Positions 42,508 to 55,109 of a stretch of DNA of 64,000 nt are shown here, piece by piece. Under the pieces are notes generated by a model. It did not search any database. It saw only the letters and a list, made by a program, of their open reading frames with translations, and was not told the origin of the DNA. The DNA is taken from the NCBI GenBank assembly GCA_019914945.1, contig CM034099.1, forward strand, positions 3,658,001 through 3,722,000, given 5' to 3'. This stretch comes from Typha latifolia (lineage: Eukaryota > Streptophyta > Magnoliopsida > Poales > Typhaceae). How positions within the stretch are numbered: position 1 is the stretch's first letter; every line of letters starts with the position of its first letter. The translations under genes were made by a program, and so were the position numbers.

Positions 42508-44713
42508 AGAATAGAGAAAGGATCGAAGCGGTTCTCAAGTTATTAAAGAAGCAAGCTCCACTTACTGTGAAGCAGGTGAAGATTTGGTTCCTTTTTTTTT
42601 TCATTCTTCTCTTTGCTCTTCTTCTACTCTACAATATTAGATTTATTTATTTATTTTTTCCATTTTCTTTTGGGCAGGAGAAGTTTTGTAACAACGCTTG
42701 TGTGGAACGGTTCCTAAAGGCGAGAGGGGATAATGTGAAGAAGGCAGCGAAGCATTTGAGAGCCGTCCTTTCTTGGAGGGAGAGCATCGGAACTGGTAAC
42801 TTTTCCTTTTTTCGACTTTCAAATTTCCATTTGAATCTTATGAATAAAATATACTAACTTGTTCTTATATTTTTGGTTTATTAACAGAGCACTTGCTCGC
42901 CGATGAGTTCTCCGCCGAGCTGGCCGACGGCGTGGCTTACGTGGCAGGCCACGACGACGAGGCCAGGCCTGTCGTGGTAATTAACTGACAGCTAACTAGC
43001 ACACCTCCTAAGCCTTTTTCTATTTAATTTCAGTTTAGTTAATTTCTCGTTACTAATTTATCGTTAATTTTTAGGTGTTTCGGATAAAGCAAGACTACCC
43101 AAAATTCCGCTCTCAGAGATCGTGAGAGATAACACCTCCTTTTAATTTGTTTTGCTTTTTTATTTTCTATTTTTGGGGGGCACCGATTTCTTATTTCTTG
43201 CTCTGTTTTCTATAGGTTTGTCCGGTTGCTGGTTTTCACGCTAGAAGTCGCGGTCTCATCGATGTCAAGATTTGTCGACCAGTTTGCTCTCATCTTCGAT
43301 GCGAGTACGTTCGCCTAGACACACAGCCTCTTAATAACATCATATCTCCTGTGCCATGAGCTGGAATAACTTTTCTCGGAAATCGTGCTTATTTCCGGCA
43401 TCGATAGAGAAATCAAAGAGATTTTTGACTGGTTGGGCTTCCCAGCTGTTTTCAAATTAGTTGGTCATGTGCTCGAATGCTTAGACTATACATAGCTAAA
43501 TAACATTGGAGCATATATTATATATATATATATATATATACCGGTCTCTCTCTCTCTCTCCTGCGCACTTCTCGTTGCAGATTTTGACCAAAATTCCACC
43601 AAAGTGCTCCAGTTTCCGGGACCACTTCCACATATTCTCTGACACTAAACTCCCCTTACTTTGATCTACTAGCCTTTCGAATTAGGACGGGATCATCAAT
43701 TGGGATTGAGAGATACTAATTAAATAACGAGTTTAATGATCCATCGGCGCCGATTTCTGCAGGCTTTTTTAGATCGGGCTCGGCTTTCTTGAACCTACTC
43801 ATGGGCACTTTGAAGATCGTCGCCGACTACTACCCCGGTCGCCTCCACCGGGCTTTCGTCATCGATCCTCCTTCGCTCTTCTCCGTCCTTTGGAAGGTTA
43901 TAATCATTATTATTATTATTTTACTAATTTTGTATCATTATCATTATTATTAGTAGCAGTAGTTTGAGTTAAAAGTTACTTTTTTATTTGCGGGGGGGTC
44001 CATAGGGCGTGCGTCCGTTCGTTGACCTCTCGGCGGCGACGGCAGTGGTGAGCTCCCTCGACTTCGAAGACTCGCTCGAGGACTCCAGCTTCTTATCCTA
44101 CCCTCGCACCGCCTCCCTCCGTTTCGATCCCTCACCCTCCTCATCCTCCTCCGCCGGTGCCGCCAAGCCGGTCGGCTCGACGTCGTCCCGCTTCTCGTTC
44201 ACCGTGTCCCACATCGACTCCCTCAAGCCGTGGTACCTCTCCACCACGACCCGCCACTCCGTCGTCCCCACCACCGCCACCAGCCCCTCTCTCATCGGCG
44301 CCTCCCCTCTCAACGCCCGCTCCTTCTCCTTCGCCTCCCCCGCCGCCCGCTCCACCCCGATCCCCCGAAGCGTCCCGTCCACCCCTTCTTCGTGCCCGCC
44401 AAAGCAACACCATCAGCACGCACACCACCCAAGAACGCCGAGGCCGTCCTTTCTACAATCCCCTTCAATTCTCTTCTCGTTCAAGCGAGAAGGGCAGCAG
44501 AGTAAAGGGGAGAGGGAGAAGGAATCGTTCGTGCCCTACTTGCGATTCTACAGAAGACCCTACGACGAGCTCTTGTACCGCGCCAATATGCGGCCGCCGC
44601 TCGGCGGCCTCATCTCCATCGTCGCCCCTCATCTCAAGCACCACCACCAACAGCAGCAGCATCAAAGCCGCAATCTTGCTCGATTCCAACAACACCACTA
44701 CCAGAGGATATGA
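42483..44713 (+). CDS. SEC14-like CRAL-TRIO domain protein with long C-terminal extension
   Basis: Seven exons, join(42483..42575, 42678..42795, 42888..42976, 43075..43121, 43216..43304, 43763..43896, 44006..44713), in one frame, encode 425 residues. The CRAL-TRIO N-terminal part is at about 10-70 ([28 protein letters not shown]). The lipid-binding CRAL-TRIO fold follows at about 80-205 ([60 protein letters not shown]). These proteins bind and transfer phosphatidylinositol and related lipids at membranes. Exon 7 adds a C-terminal half of about 220 residues, rich in Ser/Pro and ending in His/Gln runs. It contains [29 protein letters not shown], which looks conserved and might bind a partner. 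The intron before exon 7 has a G-run where a pyrimidine tract is expected, yet its CATAG acceptor is the one that keeps frame. Confidence 0.88.
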
Positions 44714-47419
44714 TCACTAGTTACCAACTTCTAATATTCGTAAAACCAATGTATAATAAAAGGAGTGTACGTGAGACTAACAAATCTTAGACGCAATCCA
44801 TCTTGCTTGTGATATGATCACTCAATTCTTTTCTTAATTATTCGTTGGAATCTGGTTTTATTAATTAGTGCTCCTCGTCGTGCTTAGTGCGTTTGAAGGA
44901 CAGAGATAGAGAGTAATCGAGCAGCGTGGTCGCTACGTAGTGCAAGGTTTACTTGGGAACGTCGGTCTCGTGCATTATGTTGTTCGCAAATCTACCATTC
45001 TTCCACGAAACCTCGGCTCATTGTTTCATACCTAATCTTTTTATTTTTATTTTTATTTTTTACTTCAAAAAAAGAAAAAGAAAGAAAGAAAGAACAACAA
45101 CAACAACAATAAAAAAATTCACACCGCCTCCTGCCTTTTTCGAGATGAGCAAAAGACCAACCCCTAACGTTGTATCTTCCAAGAGAAGTTTAATCATGAT
45201 GCTAACGTTACCAAACTAAATGGCAAGGTGTTTTATGCAAATTTACCCACTAAAGTTTCGGAATATGGAAGGAATTAAGAGGCTTTTTAGCTTTTGGGCA
45301 GCTGCTCCTCGAAGGGCGACGAGCACGCGCGCAGAGATCGAGTGGGAAACTAGTGAGTGTTTGTTGTCCATTGTATCTGTCTGGTTTAAGCTCTCTAAGA
45401 CAAGTCAAAAGGAAGCGGGCAAGTCGGTGTTTTAGAAATGAAGATTTTCTAAAAAAAATAATAGAAAAAACCTTGCAGTTTGAGCATTTACCAATGTTAT
45501 AAAAAAGAACTTATTCCTAAGAAATTCTTGGTCATATCTTCGTGTCTCTTAGCCATCAAGGTGCTTTGCTAGGGCTGACATCATTGAGTTATATGCACAT
45601 ATGTAACTCAGATAGCTTGTTTGCTTTGGTGCTCCCCCCCCCCTCCCCCTCGAGATGTGTTTTAGTGGAGGTCTCTAATGCTCTATGGTTCAGCATCGTG
45701 GTGACAGTAGCTCTGTACGGCAAGATTAAAAAGTCAAGAGGGTATGATTAACTCCAGTGGGGTTGAGTCATTATTTCGAACAATTCGTGGGCATAGCTGC
45801 GCTTACGTACCATTGCAGTTTTTTTTTTTTCTCCCAAATCCTTTTGTTTTCTGGAAAAAAATAAAGAATTGTTTAACAGTAACCTACTATTTAGTAGCAT
45901 TACGGTTTAAAATCAAACCGTATATTTTTGAAACCAGGATGTATGGTGGTCGGCCATAAAAATTTAAGCTAATATTTCGTCAACAATAATCAATACAAAG
46001 AACCATTACTAGCTCTCTCTCTCTCTCTGTCTCTCTCTATTTACCTTTCTACAGCACTACAGTTTATATTGAAAAATGTGGCATTAATAATTGGAGCATA
46101 GAAGAGATGGTCAGGCAGGCTATTGCATACGACTAGATAAATCCGAGCTCAATCGAGCCAAATATGTAACTCAGACTCGGTTCGAGCTACCTTAACTGGC
46201 TCGTTATGTAAGATTGAGCCTTTGACTATTTTGCACAAGCCTTCCTCATTTTGATTTATTTGCAATTTGGCTCCTCTTGGAACATATTTTGATTTTGAAG
46301 TGAAAATAGAGAAGGAGAGATCAAACTGAGAAAAAGAGAGTTAAGAATAAGATTCATTTGCGTAATATATCAATTGCATAGGAGGTTATCTGCAAAAACA
46401 ACACTTACTAACTAATAATACACAGAGGGACCCAATCGAATACCGGTCGTCTTCCTCATTAGTTTTCCCGCTCTCCCCCCCTGTTCTTATAGCCTTATCA
46501 GGTTTGAGGGAAACCTTCCCGCGTTCTCCCCACACACACCAAGAAGATCACCCTCCCCGAGAGTCCCAATTGGTGGCAAGCTCTAGGTCACATCGTCGAC
46601 GACGAGCAGCACGTTGAAGTGTTCTTCTTGACCTCTCCTTGATCGCCATTGTCGACTGTGGATAGGTTTGTCGATGGTGCTTCTTTGTGGGCTTGCCTCG
46701 TAATTTTTTGGGGAAATGGAATCCCTTCTCTGCTTTCTTGCCTTCTTGGTTTATCACATATACACCTTTTCGAGAATTCAGCTCAAACAGCTGAGACCAT
46801 GAAAGATTCATGACGTCGTAAAGAAGTTGGCAGGGTTGGTAAATTGGTGCTTGGCTTTTTTGGCGGCTTCATCTTGTATACTGTTTCCTTTTCCTTCTTC
46901 GTATCATACCTTCTTCTTTTCGAGGTGGGATTAACACTTCATAGCAACAACTGAGATCAATAAAACATTCATGATGTCCTAAAGAGTTGGCATGATTTGG
47001 CTCAAAGACTCCTGATGCATTTCGAGATGGATCAGAGCAACACTTACAGATGGTTCACATGGTTTTGGCCTATAGATTTCTGTCATTCATTTGGTGGTGT
47101 GGATCACAATTTATTAATTTTGATCAGATCAAATGGAAGCATTGAGTGGTAATCCAGTTAGTGTATTAGTGCCTTACAAAAATAAATTTGGTGGCTAAGC
47201 TAAGGCTCATTGCATGTGTCAATTGTTTCCATTTGTTTTTTTTTTTTAATTTTTTTACAGAAGCAGTGTGTTTTAAATGACTATATTTATTGATCGAAGT
47301 TAACTGTTACATGCTTACCCATGATCGAGAAATTAGCTTCACGCTAAGTGCCTTTGATCTCTTACAAATATTACAGCCAACAATTACAGATATCAATGGA
47401 CTCGAAGTAAACATGAAAG
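44714..47419. other. Intergenic region without a supported gene
   Basis: It lies between the SEC14-like gene and the 3' end of the peptidyl-tRNA hydrolase gene. It contains A-rich and CT runs (for example near 46014-46034), a GAGCTC-rich patch near 46140-46210 and a diverged direct repeat (46741-46832 and 46893-46992). A more GC-rich island at 46440-46700 resembles a leader or promoter, but no coding exons could be built from it. Confidence 0.5.
46741..46992. repeat. Diverged direct repeat, two units about 155 bp apart
   Basis: Unit 1 (46741-46832) and unit 2 (46893-46992) share the order CCTTCTT, then CTTTTCGAG, then CTGAGA, then TTCATGA, then GTC, then TAAAGA and GTTGGCA. The shared order over 90-100 bases shows an old duplication. 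No coding frame is preserved. Nature unknown; a noncoding RNA is conceivable but unsupported. Confidence 0.5.
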
Positions 47420-50331
47420 TCATACGGGTAATGTTTGAAATCGTAAATGCTTGTACTTCTGCAATGGGTTGGATGACCTCGCACAATCTGCCAAGCCCTT
47501 CTCTACCAGCATCTTTAGAATTTCCGCACCTTCTTCCAGCGCAGAGTCAATCTAGTTTTAAGGGACGAAAACAATTTAAACACATTGTTCTTCTGACAGC
47601 ACTAAGCAAAATGAGAACTATTTGATATACTGGGAGTTCCAATAAGTTAGAACTATGAAGCATGGATGTCAAGTTGTCAAGCCACTAGACTTAATGACAA
47701 GTAATCTTGAATATGGGGATATGATAGCCTAAATCAGTTAACATGATACTTAGCATGAAAAGCCTATATTTCTCTTACTCTTTCTCGAGCTGTTGCATTG
47801 AACTTCTGGAGCAGAAAAGCCTTTGGATCCATCTGGCCAGGTGGTCTTCCAATTCCTTCAAATAGTGGAATCATAGGTACTTTCCTTGTGATCAATGCAA
47901 TCTATTTTCAAAGTATAAAGTTGCAAAGAATAATACTAACCTATTCTTAGTCTACCAAATTCTCTGTTACCTCGAAAATGATAGACAACATTCTTCAACC
48001 TGTCATCAGTAAAGTGCACATTTCTTGACTTACATAATAAAATGATTAGATAACATAACAGTCGATGAACTCAACAAACAGAATTAAATGTTCCTATGTG
48101 CCATTTCTATATTTTGTGGTTGTGTTGCATACAGTTATCAGATATATTTTACATTTGAAAAGAACTTCTAGATGCTCACATATGCACACATGCAAACAAG
48201 AGTATATGCATGCAGACATGCCCATATGCACGCCCAGAAAATGGAGATGTGCACAGAAAAACATGAAGACAAACCCACAAAAAGAGCCCGAGAAAATCGT
48301 AACTCTACATCAAGGCCTATCATTTGCAAAGGTCTTATAAGCTCAGTTGGTTGTCGGGGAATGGAAATATCTAAATAATTGTTGTCTTCTAAGATGCCGC
48401 AATATGAAAGTGTATGAATTTGCTTTACGCCTTTACCCTTTATGGCGTCCATCTCCTCCTTTTGGTTGAACACGAAGAACGCCACATGGCAAGTCCATAT
48501 CATCAAACATCTAAATTCAAGTGACAATAATCCTTCAGAAGTGTTTATGCACATTCTTAACAAAGAATGCTGAGAGAGACTATATACCACAATAATACGG
48601 TTAAGCGGCAGCTTAAAGTATGCTGCAAGTGGCCCAGTCTGCGAGAAATCCAAAAAGAGGAAGTGAAGTCAGCCATCTAGTCAAAATAGAAAGTTACTTG
48701 TGTCAGTATCAACTAGATAAATTGCATAACTGTCCACGAGGAAATAGTATCATGAAATAACAGCACTTTAGTTACAAATGCATAATCAGAGTAGCTTCCA
48801 TGCAGATGCCAAAGTAAAGAGTGTCAGCTCATGAATCGACAAAACAAGAAAATAAAACCATAACATCAATCTACATCTAAACTAAATATCTACATCATGT
48901 TGGCATCTCCAAAATCAAACTCATTTTCCTGTTATGTTACTGTCATTTCTCATGTTTATTATACTGAGGTAGGTAAAACACGAAAGATAACCAAAGCATT
49001 CCTAAAATTGGCGTAGATTTGTACTGCCAAATATAAAGACTATTATTACATAGAACAATAGGTTTAGAAATGATGAGATCAAGATATAAGTCTCATGCAT
49101 TAACTAAAGAAGAAAATTAGGTCTTGTAGGTCTTACTATATGAGGAACATAGTCGAACAATTTCTTCAAAAGAAGCACAATTAGCAAGTGTAACATGCTT
49201 CTTTTACAATGCAAAAAGAAAAACAGAAACAGAACTAGTTCATCTATGAGTGAACAAACTATTCCTGAAGTGGGAAGAGGAAGTGCATGAAAAGATGTGG
49301 GAGCGATCAGCTATCGAAGGAGTGGGCATTTCTAAAATCATAGTATTCTCCTTTTGGCCACAAGCCTGAAATTTAACATCATTCTAGAGAGAGAATTTTT
49401 TTTTTCTACTATTTGGTTAGTAATGGCAGATAGGGGGGTTTATAACTTTATAACGAACCCAACATCCCCTAATGTCTTTTCATGTTTAGCACTACAATAG
49501 TGAAAGTCTGAGCAGAGATTTGAGTATTGGTGGTTTTCTCTCTCTCTCTCTTGTCCATCTTTCTTTCATCTTCTCCTCTTCTTCTTTGAATAATGGAATA
49601 CCACTTATCCTTACAACCAACTAGCTATTGATCATCACACTTATCTTGGCCCATGCCACTATTGTAACCTCTATTATCGGGGATTGCATAGAATACAATA
49701 CATTACTATGAGTGCGTATATATAATCAACACAAGCTTGAATCGGAGACGTAATACACTAAGAGACGGATTTAACTTGTTATATCACTAATAGATATATG
49801 GAAATGGGGTCAGACTTCTACCACTTAAGAGAAATTTAAGGGTACTTACAGATTCGCCGCTAAGATTCATGTAAGTCTGCGGCTTCGCGAGAAGAACTGG
49901 GACGCCCCCAATCGATCCTGTAAGTTAAAAAAGTTTGGTTAAAAAGATCCTCTTTCCCCCCTTTTCGTTGATTCGACACTAATCACACGGTGAATTGATA
50001 GGAAAGATACCCTCGCCAAAGAGGGCTTTGCAGTGAATCGAGGTCATAGCGATGCCTTGCGACCGAGCAAACGCATCGATCATATCAAAACCAACCTGAA
50101 ACGGAGTCGACATTTAGCTCAGCTTGGGAGAGAGAGAGAGGGATAGAGAGAGAGAGAGAGCGACTTGAATACGTTGTGTCTCGTGGACTGGTACTTCTCG
50201 CCGGGGTTGCCGAGGCCAATGAAGAGCCATGGTCTGGGACAGGAAGAAGAAGAAGAAGAAGTGGGAGAGGAAGAGGAAGAGGAGGAAGCGGTATAGAAGA
50301 GACGCCTCAAGAGCTTCGTGTGTGAGAGCAT
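47420..50331 (-). CDS. Peptidyl-tRNA hydrolase, organellar (bacterial Pth type)
   Basis: Eight exons, complement(47420..47551, 47779..47855, 47941..47999, 48437..48510, 48588..48638, 49850..49917, 50011..50095, 50173..50331), encode 234 residues in one frame. The enzyme releases tRNA from peptidyl-tRNAs that drop off ribosomes. The first 30 residues are basic then Ser-rich, like a mitochondrial or plastid presequence. Motifs: [11 protein letters not shown] (Asn42), STRHNVGFDMI (catalytic His52), [12 protein letters not shown] (Asn99), FDDMDLPCG (Asp124), then [19 protein letters not shown] and LLQKFN. The tail ([25 protein letters not shown]) comes from the last exon, which lies outside any long open frame. 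In place of the usual GGHGxHNGLK the protein has [10 protein letters not shown]: the Asn equivalent to E. coli Asn114 is Lys145 and a His is Asp141. The gene otherwise appears intact. Confidence 0.9.
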
Positions 50332-51304
50332 GGCAGACGGACCTAATTGTTCATGAGGGGGCTTGCAAAATGGGAGATAATTCTAAGAATGAGTAACCTG
50401 TAATCCGTCGGTCGACTGAATATTGTCCGCTATTATCAACATTTAATTATATATATATATATTTTTATATATTAGATTTTCTATCAAATTTTCATTTATA
50501 ATCATATCTTGGATCATATTTTTAAAATCTATGTCCATTTTAATTATAATTTAGCACCTGTATGATATAGAGCCAAATTACTTGAAACATTTTACTTCTG
50601 CTAATTTGTAATGGAAAAATTTTGCCAGGGAGAAGAGATTAATACCAGAGCAAAATCTGAGTACTGTGTGCAATAATCGTGAGAATATACTATTGTTTCG
50701 ATATTGTTTTGCAATTCTAAAATCTTGACTTGCTGCCTGCACATCTAGTTCTGAATCAATGATCTCCAGGTAAGAATGCTATCCCCAAGATATGGTTCTG
50801 CTTCATTTTAAAATGCTATCCCCTATTTGTGTCTATCAGTAATGTAAGCACAAAACATCTATACACTATCATCGCCAAAACAAAACAGAAAGCTATCAAC
50901 AATGTACAAAATGTGAGGAAAGTATCCATTTCACTCACTCTGCTAAACCCAGATCACCCGAAATACAAGTATACCAAACCACAAAATATAACTAGTATAC
51001 CCAACCAAAATAAAACTAGAGTTCCAACAAACATCCAAAAGAAAGCTAATGCAAACAGAGGTTGGAGGCTTTCAATCATCCGAGGTGATAAGAGTCTTCT
51101 TCAGAAACTGCATCATGTACCTCTAATATATTAAAAATAATATAAGTTCCAAATTTATCTCATTAGATATCTGAATCACTACATCATGTATGTAGATAAC
51201 ACTAAAGCAAGTTTAGTGATTAAAAAGTACAGGCAGTTTCAACATTCTGCAAGGAAACTAGTGCAATTGGTTCAACACAGGACAGTTCTTGCTTGAGTAT
51301 CCGA
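50332..51304. other. Peptidyl-tRNA hydrolase promoter and nCBP 3' flank
   Basis: An AT-rich interval with a (TA)n run near 50450. The right part probably includes the nCBP 3' UTR. No gene seen. Confidence 0.5.
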
Positions 51305-54300
51305 CTATCCCCTCAACCAAGCGTTCCTGTATGATGAGTTATCTCGCAGAGAGGCATCATGGGGCTTATACTCCATCAAGTAGCTGTGGGGTAATGTCAG
51401 ATGGCGCTTTATTGAATCTCTTAAAGCCATCACAGCCTAAATAGTGAAAAAGGGAGACTGGAATCAGCATTCAAGGCATAAATCTGATGAAAATGTCAAA
51501 GGCAGGCAGGTAGAAAACCTGGTGGTCTGATGCATTCCGGTTCCAAACACTTAAAATATCCTCATTGAAACGTATACTAAGCACAGCACCACATATGTTA
51601 TCTCCATAATCAAGTTGATCACCAACTAATGCCAGCACCTACAAACATGCACCAGTAAGAATACCACAGACAGCTCAAAGACATTAAGGAATTGTATACT
51701 TATTGAACACCAAAAGGAAAAAAGGAAAAAGAAAAATAGCGGTATGATTACAAGAACAATAACAGCAGCACATAAGTTGCAAATTAATTGATTTCAGAAA
51801 AATAGTACCTAGATGAGATCACTCATACATGCACTGTATGGACTCCGTAATGCTTAAAGATTCTAGACTAGCTTAATAGATTTTCTGTTAATTTAGCCTC
51901 CACATGCTGCTCCTACTTACATGTCTAGTACAATGAATTTCCATTTTATTTATTTATAGCTTGACTAATCACCTCAATATCCTCATCACACGCTGTGTTC
52001 TAGACTTCTACTTGCCCAACTTCTCATCTATAAATATCATTAAGTGAAGATAGAATCATGAAATTACTAATTCGACTAGTTTGCTCAAATCAGAAACCCT
52101 GTTGGCTATGTGGTTCTATGGAATAGGCTTGATGGCATATTCAACACCACTTTGAAATCATTCGACGTATTCGAATAGTATAACTCCAGAATAATCTTAT
52201 TCCCCAACAAAAAGCTCTTTAGAGGTGATGTGGCATAGGAAATGGAGCTATGTGCTTGTGCATCTATCAAGCAGAGGAGATTGGAGAGAGTGAGGATACG
52301 AGAAGGTAATTGATTCAAAGAGAGAGAGAGAGACAAGAGAGAGAGAAAAGCATGAACAACCCACGGTATTGTAAATCCATGATTGGACTGGACCAATATG
52401 ATGTAAGAAAACTAAGAATCTCTCAATTGCGTTGTGTCAATTCACTCAATTATTTTATTTAGTTCTTGAACATCCTTCCTAGGACATTCAACCAATTGTA
52501 ATCATATAATGGATGTAATGCTCTCTATTAATCATCATGCCCATATAGATTCATTCAAGATGGATCTTATTAGTGGATTAGTGAAGCTTAATACCAAGAT
52601 GGCATAGAAAAATCCTTATATGTGAGCAGTCGTATGAAACAATCATCAACCATGACATTATTTGATGTGCATGATCAAATGCTAATATAGATGCAATGAA
52701 CTACAGATCCAAGATCTTCTAAACTTCATGTAGCATCATGTCCAAGTTATCATCCATCAAAAAATTCAAAACTTCTGAGGGGGTTATGGTACTGAATCCA
52801 TCACCGTCAGAATTGCGATCTCTACTATATGGTTGGCCAAAGAAGATTTTCTTATCCTGCACACTTACTTCCAATCCATAATATGCAATACATCTTCTGT
52901 AATGGCAATCCAAGAGCTCTCAAATAAGACGACCTATTGGGTACTAGAAGAATTATTTAAGCAAGAGATAAAGTCAAAACTAAATCTACTACATCTATCT
53001 TTCTGAAACCTAAAACTAGCACTTCCATGTGTCACATCTACTATAGCATGAAGAGTGGCTTGTACAATATCCCATGTTTGCTAAAGAAAATCAGAGAAGA
53101 GGATTGTAAATACTGCTACATTCAACACCAGAATTTAGGATTCAAAGTGAATGTAATCTTCCACTCACATGTCCCTTCTCGGGAGACAATCTGTGACGTA
53201 AACTACATTACCAACATTACCAACAAAGGGAAGAGACTAGATTTGTTTACTTAAAAGCCACTGTTTAAATGCAGAATAAAAAGTAACAATCCACGTATAG
53301 TCTAAACTACATTGCCAGCATCAACTACTAGGGTAATTCACTATAGATCACAAATAAATATGTATCTTTCTATTATATACCTTTTCCCAACAAAGTGAGG
53401 TCACCTAGAGAAAAAATTCAAATTTTATAAGTCTCCACAAAAGTGCTTTACTAGCACTAGACAACCTAACATTTTCACAATCCCACATGAACCTAATAAT
53501 ACTAATAATTTGTTCATATTTTCTGCAAGCAAGAAGTGTACCTTGTGACTTCAAGCGACTTTATAGGCAATGGGAGGGAAACAGGATACTTCTCAATGCA
53601 TCATCAAACATTTTATAAAGTCAGTGACTCGATTCAGGTGTAAAGGTATGTACTCTCGCTTAATGGATTACGTACATATGATTATTTTGAAATTCACAAG
53701 ATAGAGATAGTGCTCCTATATTACCGCAGAAAAGAAAAAGAAATCCTTATTTTTAACGTGTATTCAACAAAGATACTTTAACTGCTGTAGATAAACACAA
53801 TCTTTTAAACAAACTAAGAGAGGCATATTAATATAGAAGTTGAAAGTCTAAGATAAGGAGAGTTAATGAATGATAATAATGTTAATAACTGATAACCCAG
53901 TTATGCTTACCAAATCTTCCCAGAAACGACCTGAAACAACTTTTTTGAACCGTATGATCCACTTTCCACCATTACAATTTGCTGCATCCTGGCAGATTAA
54001 ACTTCCCTTTAGCCAACAAATGTGATAAAAAGTGCATTTTCTTTTTACTAAACTTTAAGTTGCATAGAAATTTCTTTCAAACTCTTTTTATGCTGTCTAT
54101 AGATTATACTACAGAAGAAATCACTTCAATTCATTGAAAAGAGTACCTCCCATAGAGGGCGTATACCCTCTTTAAAAAGATGGAGATCTGTTGGACTCGG
54201 TAGAGATGAGGGGCGTGCAAGATGGCAATAGCAAACCCAGAAGCCTTCAACCTGTGAAGTATAAACATCCATAAGCCATTCAAAATACTACCATTGGAGA

Positions 54301-54938
54301 CTATCTGTGCTCCTCGATAATATTTCAACAAGATGCATACCGTACTGAATTCTACAATTTTCTTAATGTTGTCCTCATATGATGTTTGTGACCGCACTCC
54401 GGGTGTTCGACGCGTGTACCAAAAGACAAACTTATGCTGAAAACATACAGAGAATTCATCCATCAGAACAAGGAAACAGACATGACGAAACCCTCGATCA
54501 CCTAGTACGTTTCAACTCTCAAGCAGTAACCAAAACCTCGCACTCACGTTAACATAAGAAGTTCTCTACACTTGCAACTGATATGGGCAAGAAACACCAA
54601 ATAATTTGATGCAAATGTCAATTATCGTACATTCCAAGCATCTAACAAAGGGGCGTCTCGCGAGAAATCTAGGGATTTAGTGACCAAATCCTAATCTAGT
54701 AAGGAGAAGTTGATATAGACATAGATCAAATACAAAATAAAAAAGGAAAAGAGGAGATCGAGAAAGCGGTATGAACCTTCAATGGATGGAGGCCGGCTTT
54801 AAGCTCGCGTGCTTGGCGCTCGGAATCTTCGGTTTCGTTCTCGGCATCTGTTAGCGTGGAGGCGACGGTGGGCCGCGGCGGGGAAGCGGCGGCAGAACCA
54901 CTGTTCTCCACTTCCTTCTTCTCACTAGTAGAATCCAT
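51305..54938 (-). CDS. NCBP: Class II eIF4E-family cap-binding protein (novel cap-binding protein, 4EHP type)
   Basis: Six exons, complement(51305..51436, 51519..51638, 53911..53988, 54147..54251, 54341..54436, 54777..54938), all phase 0, encode 230 residues. After a variable acidic N-terminus (about 1-50) comes the eIF4E fold: HKFVFWYTRRTPGVRSQ, EFSTVEGFWVCYCHL, IRPLWEDAANCNGGKWIIRF, SGRFWEDLVLALVGDQ, VLSIRFNEDILSVWNRNASD and a C-terminal YRNAWLRG. Tyr74 stands where canonical eIF4E has its first cap-stacking Trp; with Trp120 this is the class II signature. In plants this protein binds the 5' cap of mRNA and is linked to translation of particular mRNAs and to susceptibility to some plant RNA viruses. 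The 2.3-kb intron 51639-53910 contains no recognised gene. No residues appear missing. Confidence 0.95.
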
Positions 54939-54975
54939 CGTCTCCTCTCTCTCTCTCTATGCACCCATCCTCTCC

Positions 54976-54985
54976 TAATTTATAG
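54976..54985 (-). promoter_or_regulatory. TATA box of the nCBP gene
   Basis: It reads CTATAAATTA on the minus strand, only 38 bases from the ATG at 54938, implying a very short CT-rich leader of some 10-15 nt. Two TGGGCC motifs at 55088-55093 and 55104-55109 lie upstream, typical of plant housekeeping and translation-gene promoters. Confidence 0.5.
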
Positions 54986-55109
54986 AGCAGCCTTCTTACT
55001 AAGACGTTTCTTGTTTAGGGAAAACCAATTAAGATTATTTTTTCCACTTTTCTTTTCGGATCTATTAAAGAATTTGAGAGCGCTGGGTGGGCCGAGTCGG
55101 ATTTGGGCC

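Noticed and set aside
46973..47015. Box C/D snoRNA-like arrangement (TGATGT, later TCAAAGACTC then CTGA, complementary to 10 nt of 5.8S rRNA)
   Set aside because: No terminal stem, a weak C box, and the target site is not one I know to be methylated; a 10-nt match is expected by chance in a window this size.
48168..48653. 161-codon open frame on the minus strand
   Set aside because: It runs through peptidyl-tRNA hydrolase exons in the wrong frame and their introns; the spliced model explains the region.
52106..53254. Possible retroelement coding in the long nCBP intron
   Set aside because: No protease, reverse transcriptase, integrase or gag motif could be read on either strand.
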